Source of the DNA: Salibacterium aidingense DSM 18341
Lineage (GTDB): Bacteria; Bacillota; Bacilli; Bacillales; Marinococcaceae
Assembly (NCBI RefSeq): GCF_000429685.1
Contig: NZ_AUCI01000003.1
Coordinates: 62,001-126,000 of the forward strand
Length of the DNA stretch: 64,000 bases
Direction: 5' to 3'
Part shown: positions 46,888-54,651 of the stretch, piece after piece
Layout of the letters: each line of letters starts with the position of its first letter
How positions within the stretch are numbered: position 1 is the first letter of the stretch
Made by a program: the position numbers and the translations under genes
Notes under the pieces: generated by a model
Told to the model about the DNA's origin: nothing
Databases searched by the model: none
The model's input: only the letters and a program-made list of their open reading frames with translations

Positions 46888-47238
46888 CTATTCTGTCTCT
46901 TTTAATTCCAGATAAAAATAATGCGTTCTTTCCTGTCCTTCTTCATTCCTTGCAGTTAAATCAATTCGTGTTGTCCGGGGATCAAGAGGAGTTTCCGTTA
47001 TCTGTACTTCGCCCCGCGGAAATTGATACCGACGATCAACACTTCCGCGTCCTTTCTCTCTATCTTCTTTCCATTGCTGCTCTGCGTTCCGCAGCAGCCA
47101 TTCTAAACGGAGGACCTGTTCTTCTTTTGTCAGACTCTGCTTTTCATCTGAATACAGAGCAATTTGAAATAACAGAAGAGAGGCAAGTAAAAAACAAAAG
47201 ATTAACATAGCAGGCATTACGGTTCCCTTTTCACCCAA
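46888..47238 (-). CDS. comGG: ComGG, minor pseudopilin of the competence pilus
   Basis: 116 aa starting at TTG 47238, 10 bases behind GGAAGGAG. The N-terminus GEKGTVMPAMLIFCFLLASLLL is the expected short charged leader plus hydrophobic helix; the rest is a soluble domain (RLEWLLRNAEQQWKED, FPRGEVQITETPLDPRTTRIDL). ComGG is the least conserved pseudopilin, so identity rests on being the last comG gene. Overlaps comGF by 22 bases. An upstream start at 47289 is possible but has no site. Confidence 0.8.
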   Translation of the reverse strand: MGEKGTVMPAMLIFCFLLASLLLFQIALYSDEKQSLTKEEQVLRLEWLLRNAEQQWKEDREKGRGSVDRRYQFPRGEVQITETPLDPRTTRIDLTARNEEGQERTHYFYLELKETE

Positions 47239-47684
47239 AAGCTGTTCTCTCCTTCCAGAGCGGGTCGTCTGCCAACCACCCCGGACCATGTTACTCCATT
47301 TGTGTCCACGATGGACACGACAGCTCCATAAGGAACAGCCGCTGCAGAAAAACCTCTGATTTCCTGAAGTACGATTTCATGTCCAGTTCCATTTTTGCGG
47401 CGGACAATGTTGCTGCCGGACTGAAGATACTGCCGTTTATCCACCTGTTCTTGGAATGTCACACTGTTTTTTGTCACCTCCACATCATAGGCATAATCCA
47501 TGTCTTCTTTCATCTGTTGAAAAAAAAGCTGGATTTCCTGACGGGACGTTTTTGTACCGGTGTCCAGAATAGGAATATAATTCGCAAGGACCACGGCGCA
47601 AACGAAAAGAATCGTAAGCGAGATCAATACTTCCAGCAACGTCATTCCAGAATTATTTCTCCAATACAAACAAACATTTTTCAT
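47217..47684 (-). CDS. comGF: ComGF, competence pseudopilin
   Basis: 155 aa. Prepilin-type N-terminus NNSGMTLLEVLISLTILFVCAVVLANY (cleavage after Gly13, Glu5-equivalent present), then the conserved QEIQLFFQQMKEDMD and EIVLQEIRGFSAAAV. Assembles in the ComG pseudopilus needed for DNA uptake. Overlaps comGE by 32 bases. Confidence 0.9.
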   Translation of the reverse strand: MKNVCLYWRNNSGMTLLEVLISLTILFVCAVVLANYIPILDTGTKTSRQEIQLFFQQMKEDMDYAYDVEVTKNSVTFQEQVDKRQYLQSGSNIVRRKNGTGHEIVLQEIRGFSAAAVPYGAVVSIVDTNGVTWSGVVGRRPALEGENSFWVKREP

Positions 47685-48000
47685 AATGACGATGATTTGC
47701 TCCTTCCCAGCTCACACAAATATCAGTGCCGGCACCCCTGCTGTTTTTTTCCCAGGTATATATATCCTCCTTTCCGCCGGAAGGTGCAGTTGATAAGTGA
47801 TCACGGGTTTGATAGGCTTCCTTTTCCAGAAGATATAAAGCCGTTTTTGTTTCATTTACTGCATGGTGTTCCTTGGTGCAGGTGGAATAAATCGGGAGAA
47901 ACATAAGACAAATCAAGGAAAGCAAGCTCAAAGCCGCCACGGCTTCCACCAACGTCATTCCTTTTTCACCGTTTTTCAATGTATACTCTCCCTTTCCCAA
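47653..48000 (-). CDS. comGE: ComGE, competence pseudopilin
   Basis: 115 aa with the prepilin motif NGEKGMTLVEAVAALSLLSLICLMFLP (cleavage after Gly) and a short C-terminal domain containing three Cys. Identified by motif plus position between comGD and comGF. Overlaps both neighbours. Confidence 0.85.
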   Translation of the reverse strand: MGKGEYTLKNGEKGMTLVEAVAALSLLSLICLMFLPIYSTCTKEHHAVNETKTALYLLEKEAYQTRDHLSTAPSGGKEDIYTWEKNSRGAGTDICVSWEGANHRHYEKCLFVLEK

Positions 48001-48424
48001 CTAATACGACAAGCTTATAGCTTCCGTTTGGTGTTTCAATAAACACGGTTCCGGCTTTTCTGGCATTGCCATTGCTTTTAAAACCAATACTGTCAAAATC
48101 TAATGTGCTTCTTCGGAAATAAATGCCAGGGGGGATGGTTCGTTTCTTAATGGGCTCTTCATAGATCGAACCTCTGCGGATGTGGTATTCTTCTTCTGTT
48201 TCCTGAAAGTAAATCCATTCTTCGTTAGCGTAGGCAAGCTGCTGGGCTGAACGTAAGTCTTCTTCCAGTAAATCAATAAAGTAATCAGTGGATTTTTTTT
48301 CGTGAAGGGACTGGAAATGGAGGATGGGAATCATTGTCATAACACTTAAAACCGCTAATACGATAAGCATTTCCATGAGGGTATGACCGTCTGTGCTGGA
48401 AATTGGCTGTTTACTGTTCTTCAG
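47966..48424 (-). CDS. comGD: ComGD, competence pseudopilin, probable CTG start
   Basis: The first ATG (48376) starts inside the prepilin motif, at MEMLIVLAVLS, which would remove the leader and the processing site. The same frame extends upstream as KNSKQPISSTDGHTLMEM to an in-frame TGA and includes no ATG, GTG or TTG. A CTG at 48424 with AAGGTGA just upstream (spacing about 5) restores a leader and GHTLMEM, the expected cleavage site. I therefore give 152 aa from CTG, overlapping comGC by 14 bases. Alternatively the gene is truncated or the sequence has an error. The rest (FIDLLEEDLRSAQQLAYANEE) is normal for ComGD. Confidence 0.7.
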   Translation of the reverse strand: MKNSKQPISSTDGHTLMEMLIVLAVLSVMTMIPILHFQSLHEKKSTDYFIDLLEEDLRSAQQLAYANEEWIYFQETEEEYHIRRGSIYEEPIKKRTIPPGIYFRRSTLDFDSIGFKSNGNARKAGTVFIETPNGSYKLVVLVGKGRVYIEKR

Positions 48425-48728
48425 CTGGTGTCACCTTGCCATCTTCTCCCAGAGTTAAAGCAGTATTATCCGGACACGTTATCGTGTCCACATACCCTTC
48501 TTCCTCCAGGTCTGCAAGCGATTCCGGCTGGCTGTGATGTTCGACTTCATAAGCTCCTGCCTGCGCTTCCAGCAGTTGAATCGTAGCGTCGCAGCCTTTG
48601 GATTGGGCCACTTCATTGTTTTTTACCATATTCGGGAGGGCAATCAACAGCAGAACGGTGATGATGAGAAGAACTATCACCATTTCTACCATCGTAAATG
48701 CCTTTTCGTTATTTACATGGCTGGTCAA
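48411..48728 (-). CDS. comGC: ComGC, major competence pseudopilin
   Basis: 105 aa. Prepilin N-terminus EKAFTMVEMVIVLLIITVLLLIALPN with Ala in place of the usual Gly before the cleavage Phe, then KGCDATIQLLEAQAGAYEVEH and SLADLEEEGYVDTITCP; the two Cys are conserved. TTG 48728 has GAGG about 11 bases upstream and overlaps the stop of the preceding small ORF (TTGA). A GTG at 48737 is only two bases from the same site. Confidence 0.88.
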   Translation of the reverse strand: MTSHVNNEKAFTMVEMVIVLLIITVLLLIALPNMVKNNEVAQSKGCDATIQLLEAQAGAYEVEHHSQPESLADLEEEGYVDTITCPDNTALTLGEDGKVTPAEEQ

Positions 48729-48883
48729 GCAAACCACTTCCTCTGATTTATTTTTGTGCCAAGCACATGAAGAATACTGAGAATATCATGTTCCTTCGTT
48801 TCTTCAAGTATTTTCAATCTTTCTTCCAATTCCTGAATTTTCAATAAAGTTTTTTCGTCAGTCAATGTATGACCATTTTCCAA
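48725..48883 (-). CDS. 52-aa helical ORF inside the comG operon, unknown
   Basis: Between comGB and comGC, where these genes are normally adjacent, a 52-codon frame starts at TTG behind AAAGGA (9 bases) and ends in a TGA overlapping the comGC start (TTGA). It reads MENGHTLTDEKTLLKIQELE and then ERLKILEETKEHDILSILHV: a short charged amphipathic coiled-coil-like peptide without a membrane helix. It may be a genuine protein or a translated leader that couples comGC to comGB. I know no homologue. Confidence 0.5.
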   Translation of the reverse strand: MENGHTLTDEKTLLKIQELEERLKILEETKEHDILSILHVLGTKINQRKWFA

Positions 48884-48905
48884 TACAACTCTTCCTTTCT
48901 TTTTC

Positions 48906-49943
48906 TTATTGAATAGAACTCATTAACTGAAACATTGGCAGGAACACCGATAAAAACATGATTAAAATAATCGATCCAATGACAAGAAACAAACTGGGCT
49001 GTAATGTCATTACTGTTTTTTTAATTCTGGTTTCCAGCATGTCAATTACTCGTTCACCATAGAATCGAAGGTCTTCATCCAGTTTGCCGGCCTCCTGCCC
49101 ATGCTGAATAACATACTTCATATCCTTCCGGTACCAGCCTGAGTTTTCCACGGCTGCGGATAACGGTTTTCCTTCTTTCAGCTTTTGCTTTAACAACGTT
49201 CCTTCCAGCTGGAAAAATGGAAAGTGATGCTGCTTTTCGAATACCTGGCAGGCTTCATATATAGATATCCCCCCTTTCAGCATGCTGCTGAATTGCAGAG
49301 AAAAATAATACGTGAGAAATAATTGGAGATAAGACTGGAGAAAAGGAATCTTCCATAACAGAGCAAATTGTTTGTCCGGGGCAAACTGACGAAACCTTAT
49401 TGCATAGTAAAGAACTCCAAGGAGGACAAAAGGAACCATACCAAACAATAAGTAGGGAACGTACTGAAAGATTACAATCATCATTCGAGTCAAAAGGGGG
49501 AACTCAATATCAAGGGATTGAAACAGTTCACGAAAGGAAGGAAACAAAAATTGAACCATGACTACCGCAATCATGACCACTGCCCATACCAATATCAGGG
49601 GATAGCGCAGCAGCTGCCGTATTGAGGTCCAGGTCTTCAGTCTTTTTCGAAACAACTCGCCTGCTCCTATTAATCCTTCAGCCAGCCCGCCGCCCTGCTC
49701 TGAAAAGAACACATAGGCAGTCACATCCGAGGGAAAATCATGATGAGCGAGCATGTCATGAACCGGAGTCCCGGCTAAAAGCTCTTCTATCATTTGCATT
49801 ATCTTTTCTTTTACTTTATAAGGCTGCTCCCATGATAATAGCTGCAGGGCCTGATGAAGAGTATATCCTTGTTCGAGCAGTACACCGGCTTTTACAAGAA
49901 AAGCTGCTTTTTCTTCTCTACGCCATGTTTCCCGTTCGAACAT
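48906..49943 (-). CDS. comGB: ComGB, polytopic membrane protein of the competence pilus
   Basis: 345 aa GspF-like protein with two repeats, each ending in membrane helices: RREEKAAFLVKAGVLLEQGYTLHQAL, FFSEQGGGLAEGLIGAGELFRKR, then LQFSSMLKGGISIYEACQVF and VIQHGQEAGKLDEDLRFYGERV. ATG 49943 is 7 bases behind AAGGAG; the longer frame to 50054 lies inside comGA. Overlaps comGA by 26 bases. Confidence 0.92.
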   Translation of the reverse strand: MFERETWRREEKAAFLVKAGVLLEQGYTLHQALQLLSWEQPYKVKEKIMQMIEELLAGTPVHDMLAHHDFPSDVTAYVFFSEQGGGLAEGLIGAGELFRKRLKTWTSIRQLLRYPLILVWAVVMIAVVMVQFLFPSFRELFQSLDIEFPLLTRMMIVIFQYVPYLLFGMVPFVLLGVLYYAIRFRQFAPDKQFALLWKIPFLQSYLQLFLTYYFSLQFSSMLKGGISIYEACQVFEKQHHFPFFQLEGTLLKQKLKEGKPLSAAVENSGWYRKDMKYVIQHGQEAGKLDEDLRFYGERVIDMLETRIKKTVMTLQPSLFLVIGSIILIMFLSVFLPMFQLMSSIQ

Positions 49944-50985
49944 AAGAGCTCTCCTTCCTCTCATTTTGAAAAAGTCCAAGGCTATTCCCTTTTTTCCATT
50001 GCTCGGTTTTAGTGAAAGTAAGCGCAGAAGAAGTCTGTCCAGTGAGAAAATCATCGAGCCCGCGGGATGTCAGAATATCGAAAAGTGCTGTACGAGAAGC
50101 CTGCTGATGTCTGCGGCAATATATATCGCAGGGCTGCTTCCTGCATAATGGACAATATCTGGGGAAGAGTTCCTGGGAGGTGATACATAACAAGGTTTCT
50201 TTTAAATCGGTGGTAGAAAATCCGAATTCGAGCAGCCGGTGGACAGCGCCAAATGGGGTACCGGCATGCATCGTTGTTAATACGAGATGACCGGTTAAAG
50301 CAGCGCGGACGGCAAGATAAGCAGTTCTTTCATCTCTAATTTCCCCAATCATAAGCACATCCGGATCATGACGAAGAGAAGATTTCAGCAGTTCTTCATA
50401 GGTCATCCCTGCTTTGTCATTCACTTCAGATTGGATAAATGCTTCATCGTGAATCTCGATGGGATCTTCAATACTGACGATCCGGGAAGAATAACGATGA
50501 ATCAATTCATTCATAAAAGCGTAAAGGGTTGTTGTTTTCCCTGATCCGGTTGGCCCTGTCAGCATAATAATGCCGTTTTTCCCGTCTAAAAGCGATGAAA
50601 AACACGATACTACAGCGGGGGCGAAGGACAAAGACGATAAGGTGAAAAATTCATGCTGTGGCAGCAGTCTTACCGCCAAGCTTTCCCGCAGGGAGGAGGG
50701 CATGGTGGAAAAGCGGAGATGAACAGGAGGAGTCGTGTTATTTAATGAGATAGAGCCATTCTGCGGCCGCCTCTGTTCTCCAATATCCATCCCGGCTCGA
50801 AATTTAAAATGAGCGATAAGCCGTTCTGAATATCTTTGGTTCATGACAGCCATCCTTCGGAGTCTTCCGTGAATCCGGTACAATAAAAGGGTCTGATTCT
50901 TTGCAGGGTGAAGATGCAGATCTGTGGCCTGCAGGGCCAGTGCTCTTTCTATCAAACGCTGACTTTCGTATTCCATGTTTTCCAA
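49918..50985 (-). CDS. comGA: ComGA, pilus assembly/traffic ATPase for DNA uptake
   Basis: 355 aa, matching the family. Seen: ATDLHLHPAKNQTLLLYRIHG, HFKFRAGMDIGEQRRPQNGS, Walker A LTGPTGSGKTTTLYAFMNEL, Asp box SIEDPIEIHDEAFIQSEVN, Walker B DPDVLMIGEIRDERTAYLAVRAALTGHLVLTTMHAG. The usual tetracysteine-like CPLCRKQPCDIYC is present. TTG 50985 is 7 bases behind AAGG; the first ATG (50976) is too far. First gene of comG; an A/T-run (A7T6) about 80 bases upstream resembles one half of a ComK box but is not proof. Confidence 0.93.
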   Translation of the reverse strand: MENMEYESQRLIERALALQATDLHLHPAKNQTLLLYRIHGRLRRMAVMNQRYSERLIAHFKFRAGMDIGEQRRPQNGSISLNNTTPPVHLRFSTMPSSLRESLAVRLLPQHEFFTLSSLSFAPAVVSCFSSLLDGKNGIIMLTGPTGSGKTTTLYAFMNELIHRYSSRIVSIEDPIEIHDEAFIQSEVNDKAGMTYEELLKSSLRHDPDVLMIGEIRDERTAYLAVRAALTGHLVLTTMHAGTPFGAVHRLLEFGFSTTDLKETLLCITSQELFPRYCPLCRKQPCDIYCRRHQQASRTALFDILTSRGLDDFLTGQTSSALTFTKTEQWKKGNSLGLFQNERKESSYVRTGNMA

Positions 50986-51081
50986 GGCATCACCTTCCTG
51001 TTTACAAAAATATTGGTTCAATGTTTAAGATTCGTCATTATTTGCAAATATCCTTCTTTGTTTAAAAAATTTTTTTGTGTA

Positions 51082-51090
51082 TGGTATAAT
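51082..51090 (+). promoter_or_regulatory. Extended -10 of the tRNA-Gln promoter
   Basis: TGGTATAAT, 35 bases before the tRNA. The A/T-rich tract upstream offers only a weak -35. Confidence 0.5.
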
Positions 51091-51124
51091 CGCTTCTAAA
51101 ATTACTTATACTAGTTGTTGTTAA

Positions 51125-51199
51125 TGGGATGTAGCCAAGCGGTAAGGCATCGGATTTTGATTCCGTGATGCGCAGGTTCGAATCCTGCCATCCCAGCCA
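51125..51199 (+). tRNA. tRNA-Gln (UUG)
   Basis: 75 nt including encoded CCA. Acceptor TGGGATG / CATCCCA, D arm GCC...GGC, anticodon loop TTTTGAT giving anticodon TTG, T arm GCAGG-TTCGAAT-CCTGC, discriminator G. All stems pair except positions 27 and 43 (T opposite T). Flanked by its own promoter and terminator. Confidence 0.95.
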
Positions 51200-51229
51200 A
51201 TAACGGTTCAAGGACAAAATATATATAAT

Positions 51230-51270
51230 AAAAAGGGATGTTTATTAGTATGGAATAAACATCCCTTTTT
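51230..51270 (+). terminator. tRNA-Gln terminator
   Basis: AAAAGGGATGTTTATT / AATAAACATCCCTTTTT, a 16-bp stem with a short loop and T-run. Confidence 0.9.
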
Positions 51271-51311
51271 ATATGACTCCCGTTTTTCCGCTTCTGTTCC
51301 AGCCTTCTTTG

Positions 51312-52370
51312 TTAACTCATTTTATTTTCCACGGACTGTACTTTGTCTTTCATGCTGCCGCCTTCTGTATCCCGCCTGTCATCAATACGGATATTGGTAG
51401 AAACCCGTTTAGCTCCGCGCTGAAATGGAATGTCATGAAGCTCTTCTACTATCGGGAAAATATCTTTCAGGTTCCCTTCAATAATGGTTCCCATCGATGT
51501 TAACTGGTAATCCAGCTTATCCGTATGCTGGTTCAATACGTGTTGGATCTGAGCCACATCTTCACTAATACTGGTAGATTCTGTTCCGACCGGTACAACT
51601 GTAATATCCACAATAGCCATCTGTTTTGCCTCCTTTGTGATTTTCGGTTTTCTTTCCTCCAGAAGGTGCGGAAATTCTTGTTCTGCCAATGCTCTGTATG
51701 CTTCCAGTGCGGTCCGCAAATGCTTTCTCTCTGGAGCAGAACAGGCGATATGACGCTGCACAAAATAAGATAAACGAAGAAAAGGGGCTCTGATTTTTGA
51801 CATCCGCTCCATTTGAAGTAAACGGTGTCCGGCCATAGACAGCGGTACTGCGGCATAAGACGCTGTTTCGAGACTGAAATCCCAGGAAAACCAAAGACGC
51901 ATCAGTCCATAACCAGCCCCTGTAAGAAGAAAATACAAGACGACAGTATTGGTCGAGCAATACCGGTTGGTGATCGCTGATTGTCTGATGCGGTGCAGAT
52001 TCTTCTTTCTTTTTACCCCTTTATAACTGAATACTTTGTGTTCCGCTCCGTGAAATTTCCGGAGCTCCGCCGGAAAAAAGAAATGGGTGCCCATCAAATA
52101 ATACAGTAAAATGTACAAAGGCACCCCCGGCAGGCGGGTCCCGGATATAAGACCTAACAAGTCTGGAAGAAAGACCAAGCAGATCAATAGGCCGCTGGTT
52201 ACCTTATACCACAATGGCATGGATTTAAAAACATGTTGTCCAATTTTTAACATGGCTGTCATGGAGACCGGTAAAACCCGGGAAACCGGACGCCTGTTAT
52301 CCCAACAGGCCCAGCCGATATATTCTTTGCCTATAAACAGAACACCGTTTTGGTAGGATAAACCTTTCAT
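51312..52370 (-). CDS. DUF1385 (YqhQ-like) membrane protein fused in frame to YqgV thiamine-binding-like domain
   Basis: One 352-aa open frame. Residues 1-250: membrane protein with the DUF1385 signature KFHGAEHKVFSYKG (about 106-119), RIRQSAITNRYCSTNTVVLY and several hydrophobic segments. Residues 251-352: MAIVDITVVPVGTESTSISE through MGTIIEGNLKDIFPIVEELH, the complete MTH1187/YqgV fold. At the junction AAGGAGG lies 8 bases before the internal ATG at 51620, so YqgV is surely also made alone; the full fusion would arise because the first frame has no stop before it. Alternatively a stop was lost by mutation or by error. YqgV is expected in the cytoplasm. Function of either part is unknown. 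Confidence 0.75.
   Translation of the reverse strand: MKGLSYQNGVLFIGKEYIGWACWDNRRPVSRVLPVSMTAMLKIGQHVFKSMPLWYKVTSGLLICLVFLPDLLGLISGTRLPGVPLYILLYYLMGTHFFFPAELRKFHGAEHKVFSYKGVKRKKNLHRIRQSAITNRYCSTNTVVLYFLLTGAGYGLMRLWFSWDFSLETASYAAVPLSMAGHRLLQMERMSKIRAPFLRLSYFVQRHIACSAPERKHLRTALEAYRALAEQEFPHLLEERKPKITKEAKQMAIVDITVVPVGTESTSISEDVAQIQHVLNQHTDKLDYQLTSMGTIIEGNLKDIFPIVEELHDIPFQRGAKRVSTNIRIDDRRDTEGGSMKDKVQSVENKMS
51618..51634 (-). promoter_or_regulatory. yqgV: Internal Shine-Dalgarno and ATG for a separate YqgV protein
   Basis: AAGGAGGCAAAACAGATG (ATG at 51620) inside the fused frame. It would direct a 102-aa YqgV (51312-51620), the usual length of the family. Confidence 0.75.
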
Positions 52371-52377
52371 GTTTCCT

Positions 52378-52995
52378 TCATTCCTCTTCTTCGGAATTTC
52401 GGTCTACAAAACTTTCCATCACCCAATAAAAGGATTCATCGTTTTCCTTTTTTCCGACAAAAGAGGGAGTGAAAAATCTGGATTCCTCTGTGTTCAGCCC
52501 ATCATGATTTTCCCACGTATGCAAATAACTAATCACCGCACGGTCAACTTCTGCATCCGATTCGGCAGTCACATGAACTCGTCCGCTGTTTCCAATTGTT
52601 TCATTCTCTTCTATACGATTCGGAACAGAAAATACTACGCCGTTTTCCACGGGCTTTCCCTGGTTCTTAATATCATTTTGTGTGTTTTGATCAAGAGTCA
52701 ACTGAAAACTGTCATAATCTTCTTCCATAAGAGGATCCCCATTTTCATCAAGAAACGTAACACCGATATAGTCCATTCCGGTCATCCCGTCATTTGGCAT
52801 CATGTCCCATTCCCACGACGCTGATAAAGCATCTCCTGATTCCTTTACTGATAAGTTTGTCTGCCACCGTACTTCTTCCGAAAGATTTTCATTGGTTACC
52901 TCTTCTGCCTGGTTTATGTAGAAGCTTCCTCCAATGAATAGAAAAATCATTAATGTCATGGGTAAAATCACCACTAATTTATTTCCGCGAAACAT
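52378..52995 (-). CDS. Unknown membrane-anchored extracytoplasmic protein, 205 aa
   Basis: N-terminal membrane helix (about 6-26, VVILPMTLMIFLFIGGSFYI) and an acidic outside domain (WQTNLSVKESGDALSASWEW, MTGMDYIGVTFLDENGDPLM) that ends in SVDRN-like acidic tail. No family recognised. ATG 52995 has AAAGGAAG 7 bases upstream. Located 7 bases before the DUF1385-YqgV gene, so probably one transcript; a terminator lies upstream. Confidence 0.7.
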   Translation of the reverse strand: MFRGNKLVVILPMTLMIFLFIGGSFYINQAEEVTNENLSEEVRWQTNLSVKESGDALSASWEWDMMPNDGMTGMDYIGVTFLDENGDPLMEEDYDSFQLTLDQNTQNDIKNQGKPVENGVVFSVPNRIEENETIGNSGRVHVTAESDAEVDRAVISYLHTWENHDGLNTEESRFFTPSFVGKKENDESFYWVMESFVDRNSEEEE

Positions 52996-53044
52996 ATCTT
53001 TCTTCCTTTCCCGGGGACCCGGCTTCCCGCCTGCCATTATATAG

Positions 53045-53079
53045 GAAAAGGAGCTGTATCAAGCTACAGCTCCTTTTCT
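53045..53079 (-). terminator. aspA operon terminator
   Basis: AAAAGGAGCTGTA / TACAGCTCCTTTT around a 6-base loop, with T-runs on both strands; it ends the yqgQ-glcK-aspA transcript. Confidence 0.8.
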
Positions 53080-53192
53080 ATGACAAAGAGAATTCATCAT
53101 GGGCAGGAGCGGAAGACGGCAGCATTTTGCTGTTCGCCGGCTAAAGTATGCCCTCGTGGTTCACTAAGCGACTGGGGCTGTCCCCTTCCTGA

Positions 53193-54602
53193 CTATAAAA
53201 ACTTTGATCCGGCAATCCCTGGATTTGTCATTTCTTTGGAATCTAAAATTTCATCCAATTCTGCTTTGCTTAATATATCACGTTCCAGGCAGATTTCCCT
53301 GACACTCCGGCCTGTATCGATCGCTTCTTTGGCAATGCGAGAGGCCGTTTCATAACCAACATGAGGGTTGATTGCCGTAATGATCCCCACACTTTTTTCA
53401 ACCAGATCTCTGCAATGTTCCACATTAGCGCTGATTCCGGAAACTCCATGTTCCCGAAAGACGCTCAATCCATTCTGCAGTACAGACAGCGACTGGAGAA
53501 GGTTAAATACTAATACGGGTTCCATTACATTTAATTCCAATTGGCCTGCTTCTGAAGCCAGACTTATCGTGTGATCATTCCCTATAACCTGAAACGAAAT
53601 TTGGTTCATGACTTCACACATAACCGGATTCACTTTTCCCGGCATAATCGAGGAACCAGGTTGCCTCGAAGGCAGGTTTATTTCGTTCAACCCCGTGCGC
53701 GGGCCTGAACTCATCAGACGCAGGTCATTGCACATTTTCGACAAATTGATGGCGTGTACTTTCAAGGATGCGGAAAGCTCGGTATAAGCATCCGTGTTCT
53801 GGGTGGCATCGACCAGGTTTTCAGCACTGTAAAACGGAAAACCGGTAAGATCAGATAAATATTCGGAAACTTTTTCAATATATTCCGGTTTCGCATTCAA
53901 GCCAGTTCCTACTGCGGTAGCCCCCATATTGATTTCATATAAATGATCCACCGATTGTTTTATTCTGGTTAAGTCCCTTGACAACACGCGCCGGTACGCA
54001 CTGAATTCTTGTCCAAGCCTGATAGGGACAGCATCCTGTAAGTGAGTACGGCCCATCTTAATAACTTCATCAAATTCTTCTTCCTTTTTCTTCAGCGTAG
54101 TTAAAAGCTCTTCCAGCGACTTGGTAAGCCCCTTTGCAAGATGAAGACAGGCAATATGTATAGCAGTCGGGAAGGAGTCATTGGTGGACTGCCCCATGTT
54201 CACGTGTGTATTAGGGCTGACCATCAGATAATGACCTTTTTTGCCGCCTAGAATTTCAATGGCACGATTGGCAATAACCTCATTTGCATTCATATTAAAG
54301 GAGGTGCCTGCCCCGCCTTGGATAGCATCGACAATAAATTGATCGTTAAATTTTTCTTCAATTACTTCATCCGAGGCCTGGATAACAGCGGAGGCAATAT
54401 TGTGGTTAAGCATGCCCACATCCCGGTTTGCCATGGCTGCCCCTTTTTTTACATATCCGAAACCCCGGATCAATTCTGGATGCGGGGGGTACCCCGTAAT
54501 CGGAAAGTTCTCTTTAGCCCGGATGGTTTGTATGCCGTAATAAGCATCCACCGGTACTTTTTTTTCCCCAAGAAAATCTTTCTCCGTGCGATAGTCCGTC
54601 AT
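53193..54602 (-). CDS. aspA: Aspartate ammonia-lyase
   Basis: 469 aa, fumarase/aspartase superfamily. Signature SSIMPGKVNPVMCEV with the catalytic Ser loop, GGAGTSFNMNANEVIANRA, NTHVNMGQSTNDSFPTA, and KMGRTHLQDAVPIRLGQEFSAY. The pattern (start TDYRTEKDFLGEKKVPVDAYYG, and GLNAKPEY) fits aspartase more than class II fumarase. Converts L-aspartate to fumarate plus ammonia. It is downstream of glcK by 49 bases; not found at this place in B. subtilis. Confidence 0.92.
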   Translation of the reverse strand: MTDYRTEKDFLGEKKVPVDAYYGIQTIRAKENFPITGYPPHPELIRGFGYVKKGAAMANRDVGMLNHNIASAVIQASDEVIEEKFNDQFIVDAIQGGAGTSFNMNANEVIANRAIEILGGKKGHYLMVSPNTHVNMGQSTNDSFPTAIHIACLHLAKGLTKSLEELLTTLKKKEEEFDEVIKMGRTHLQDAVPIRLGQEFSAYRRVLSRDLTRIKQSVDHLYEINMGATAVGTGLNAKPEYIEKVSEYLSDLTGFPFYSAENLVDATQNTDAYTELSASLKVHAINLSKMCNDLRLMSSGPRTGLNEINLPSRQPGSSIMPGKVNPVMCEVMNQISFQVIGNDHTISLASEAGQLELNVMEPVLVFNLLQSLSVLQNGLSVFREHGVSGISANVEHCRDLVEKSVGIITAINPHVGYETASRIAKEAIDTGRSVREICLERDILSKAELDEILDSKEMTNPGIAGSKFL

Positions 54603-54651
54603 GCGATCTTCTCCTTCAGTCCCTTGGTTTCATGATTCATTACTATTTCCT

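Noticed and set aside
47379-47906. 175-codon frame antisense to comGE/comGF
   Set aside because: Composition rich in His, Phe and Arg, no start site, opposite to well supported prepilin genes.
51064-51077. A7T6 tract upstream of comGA as a ComK box
   Set aside because: Only one A4-N5-T4 unit is seen; a second unit at a legal spacing was not found, so I only mention it under comGA.
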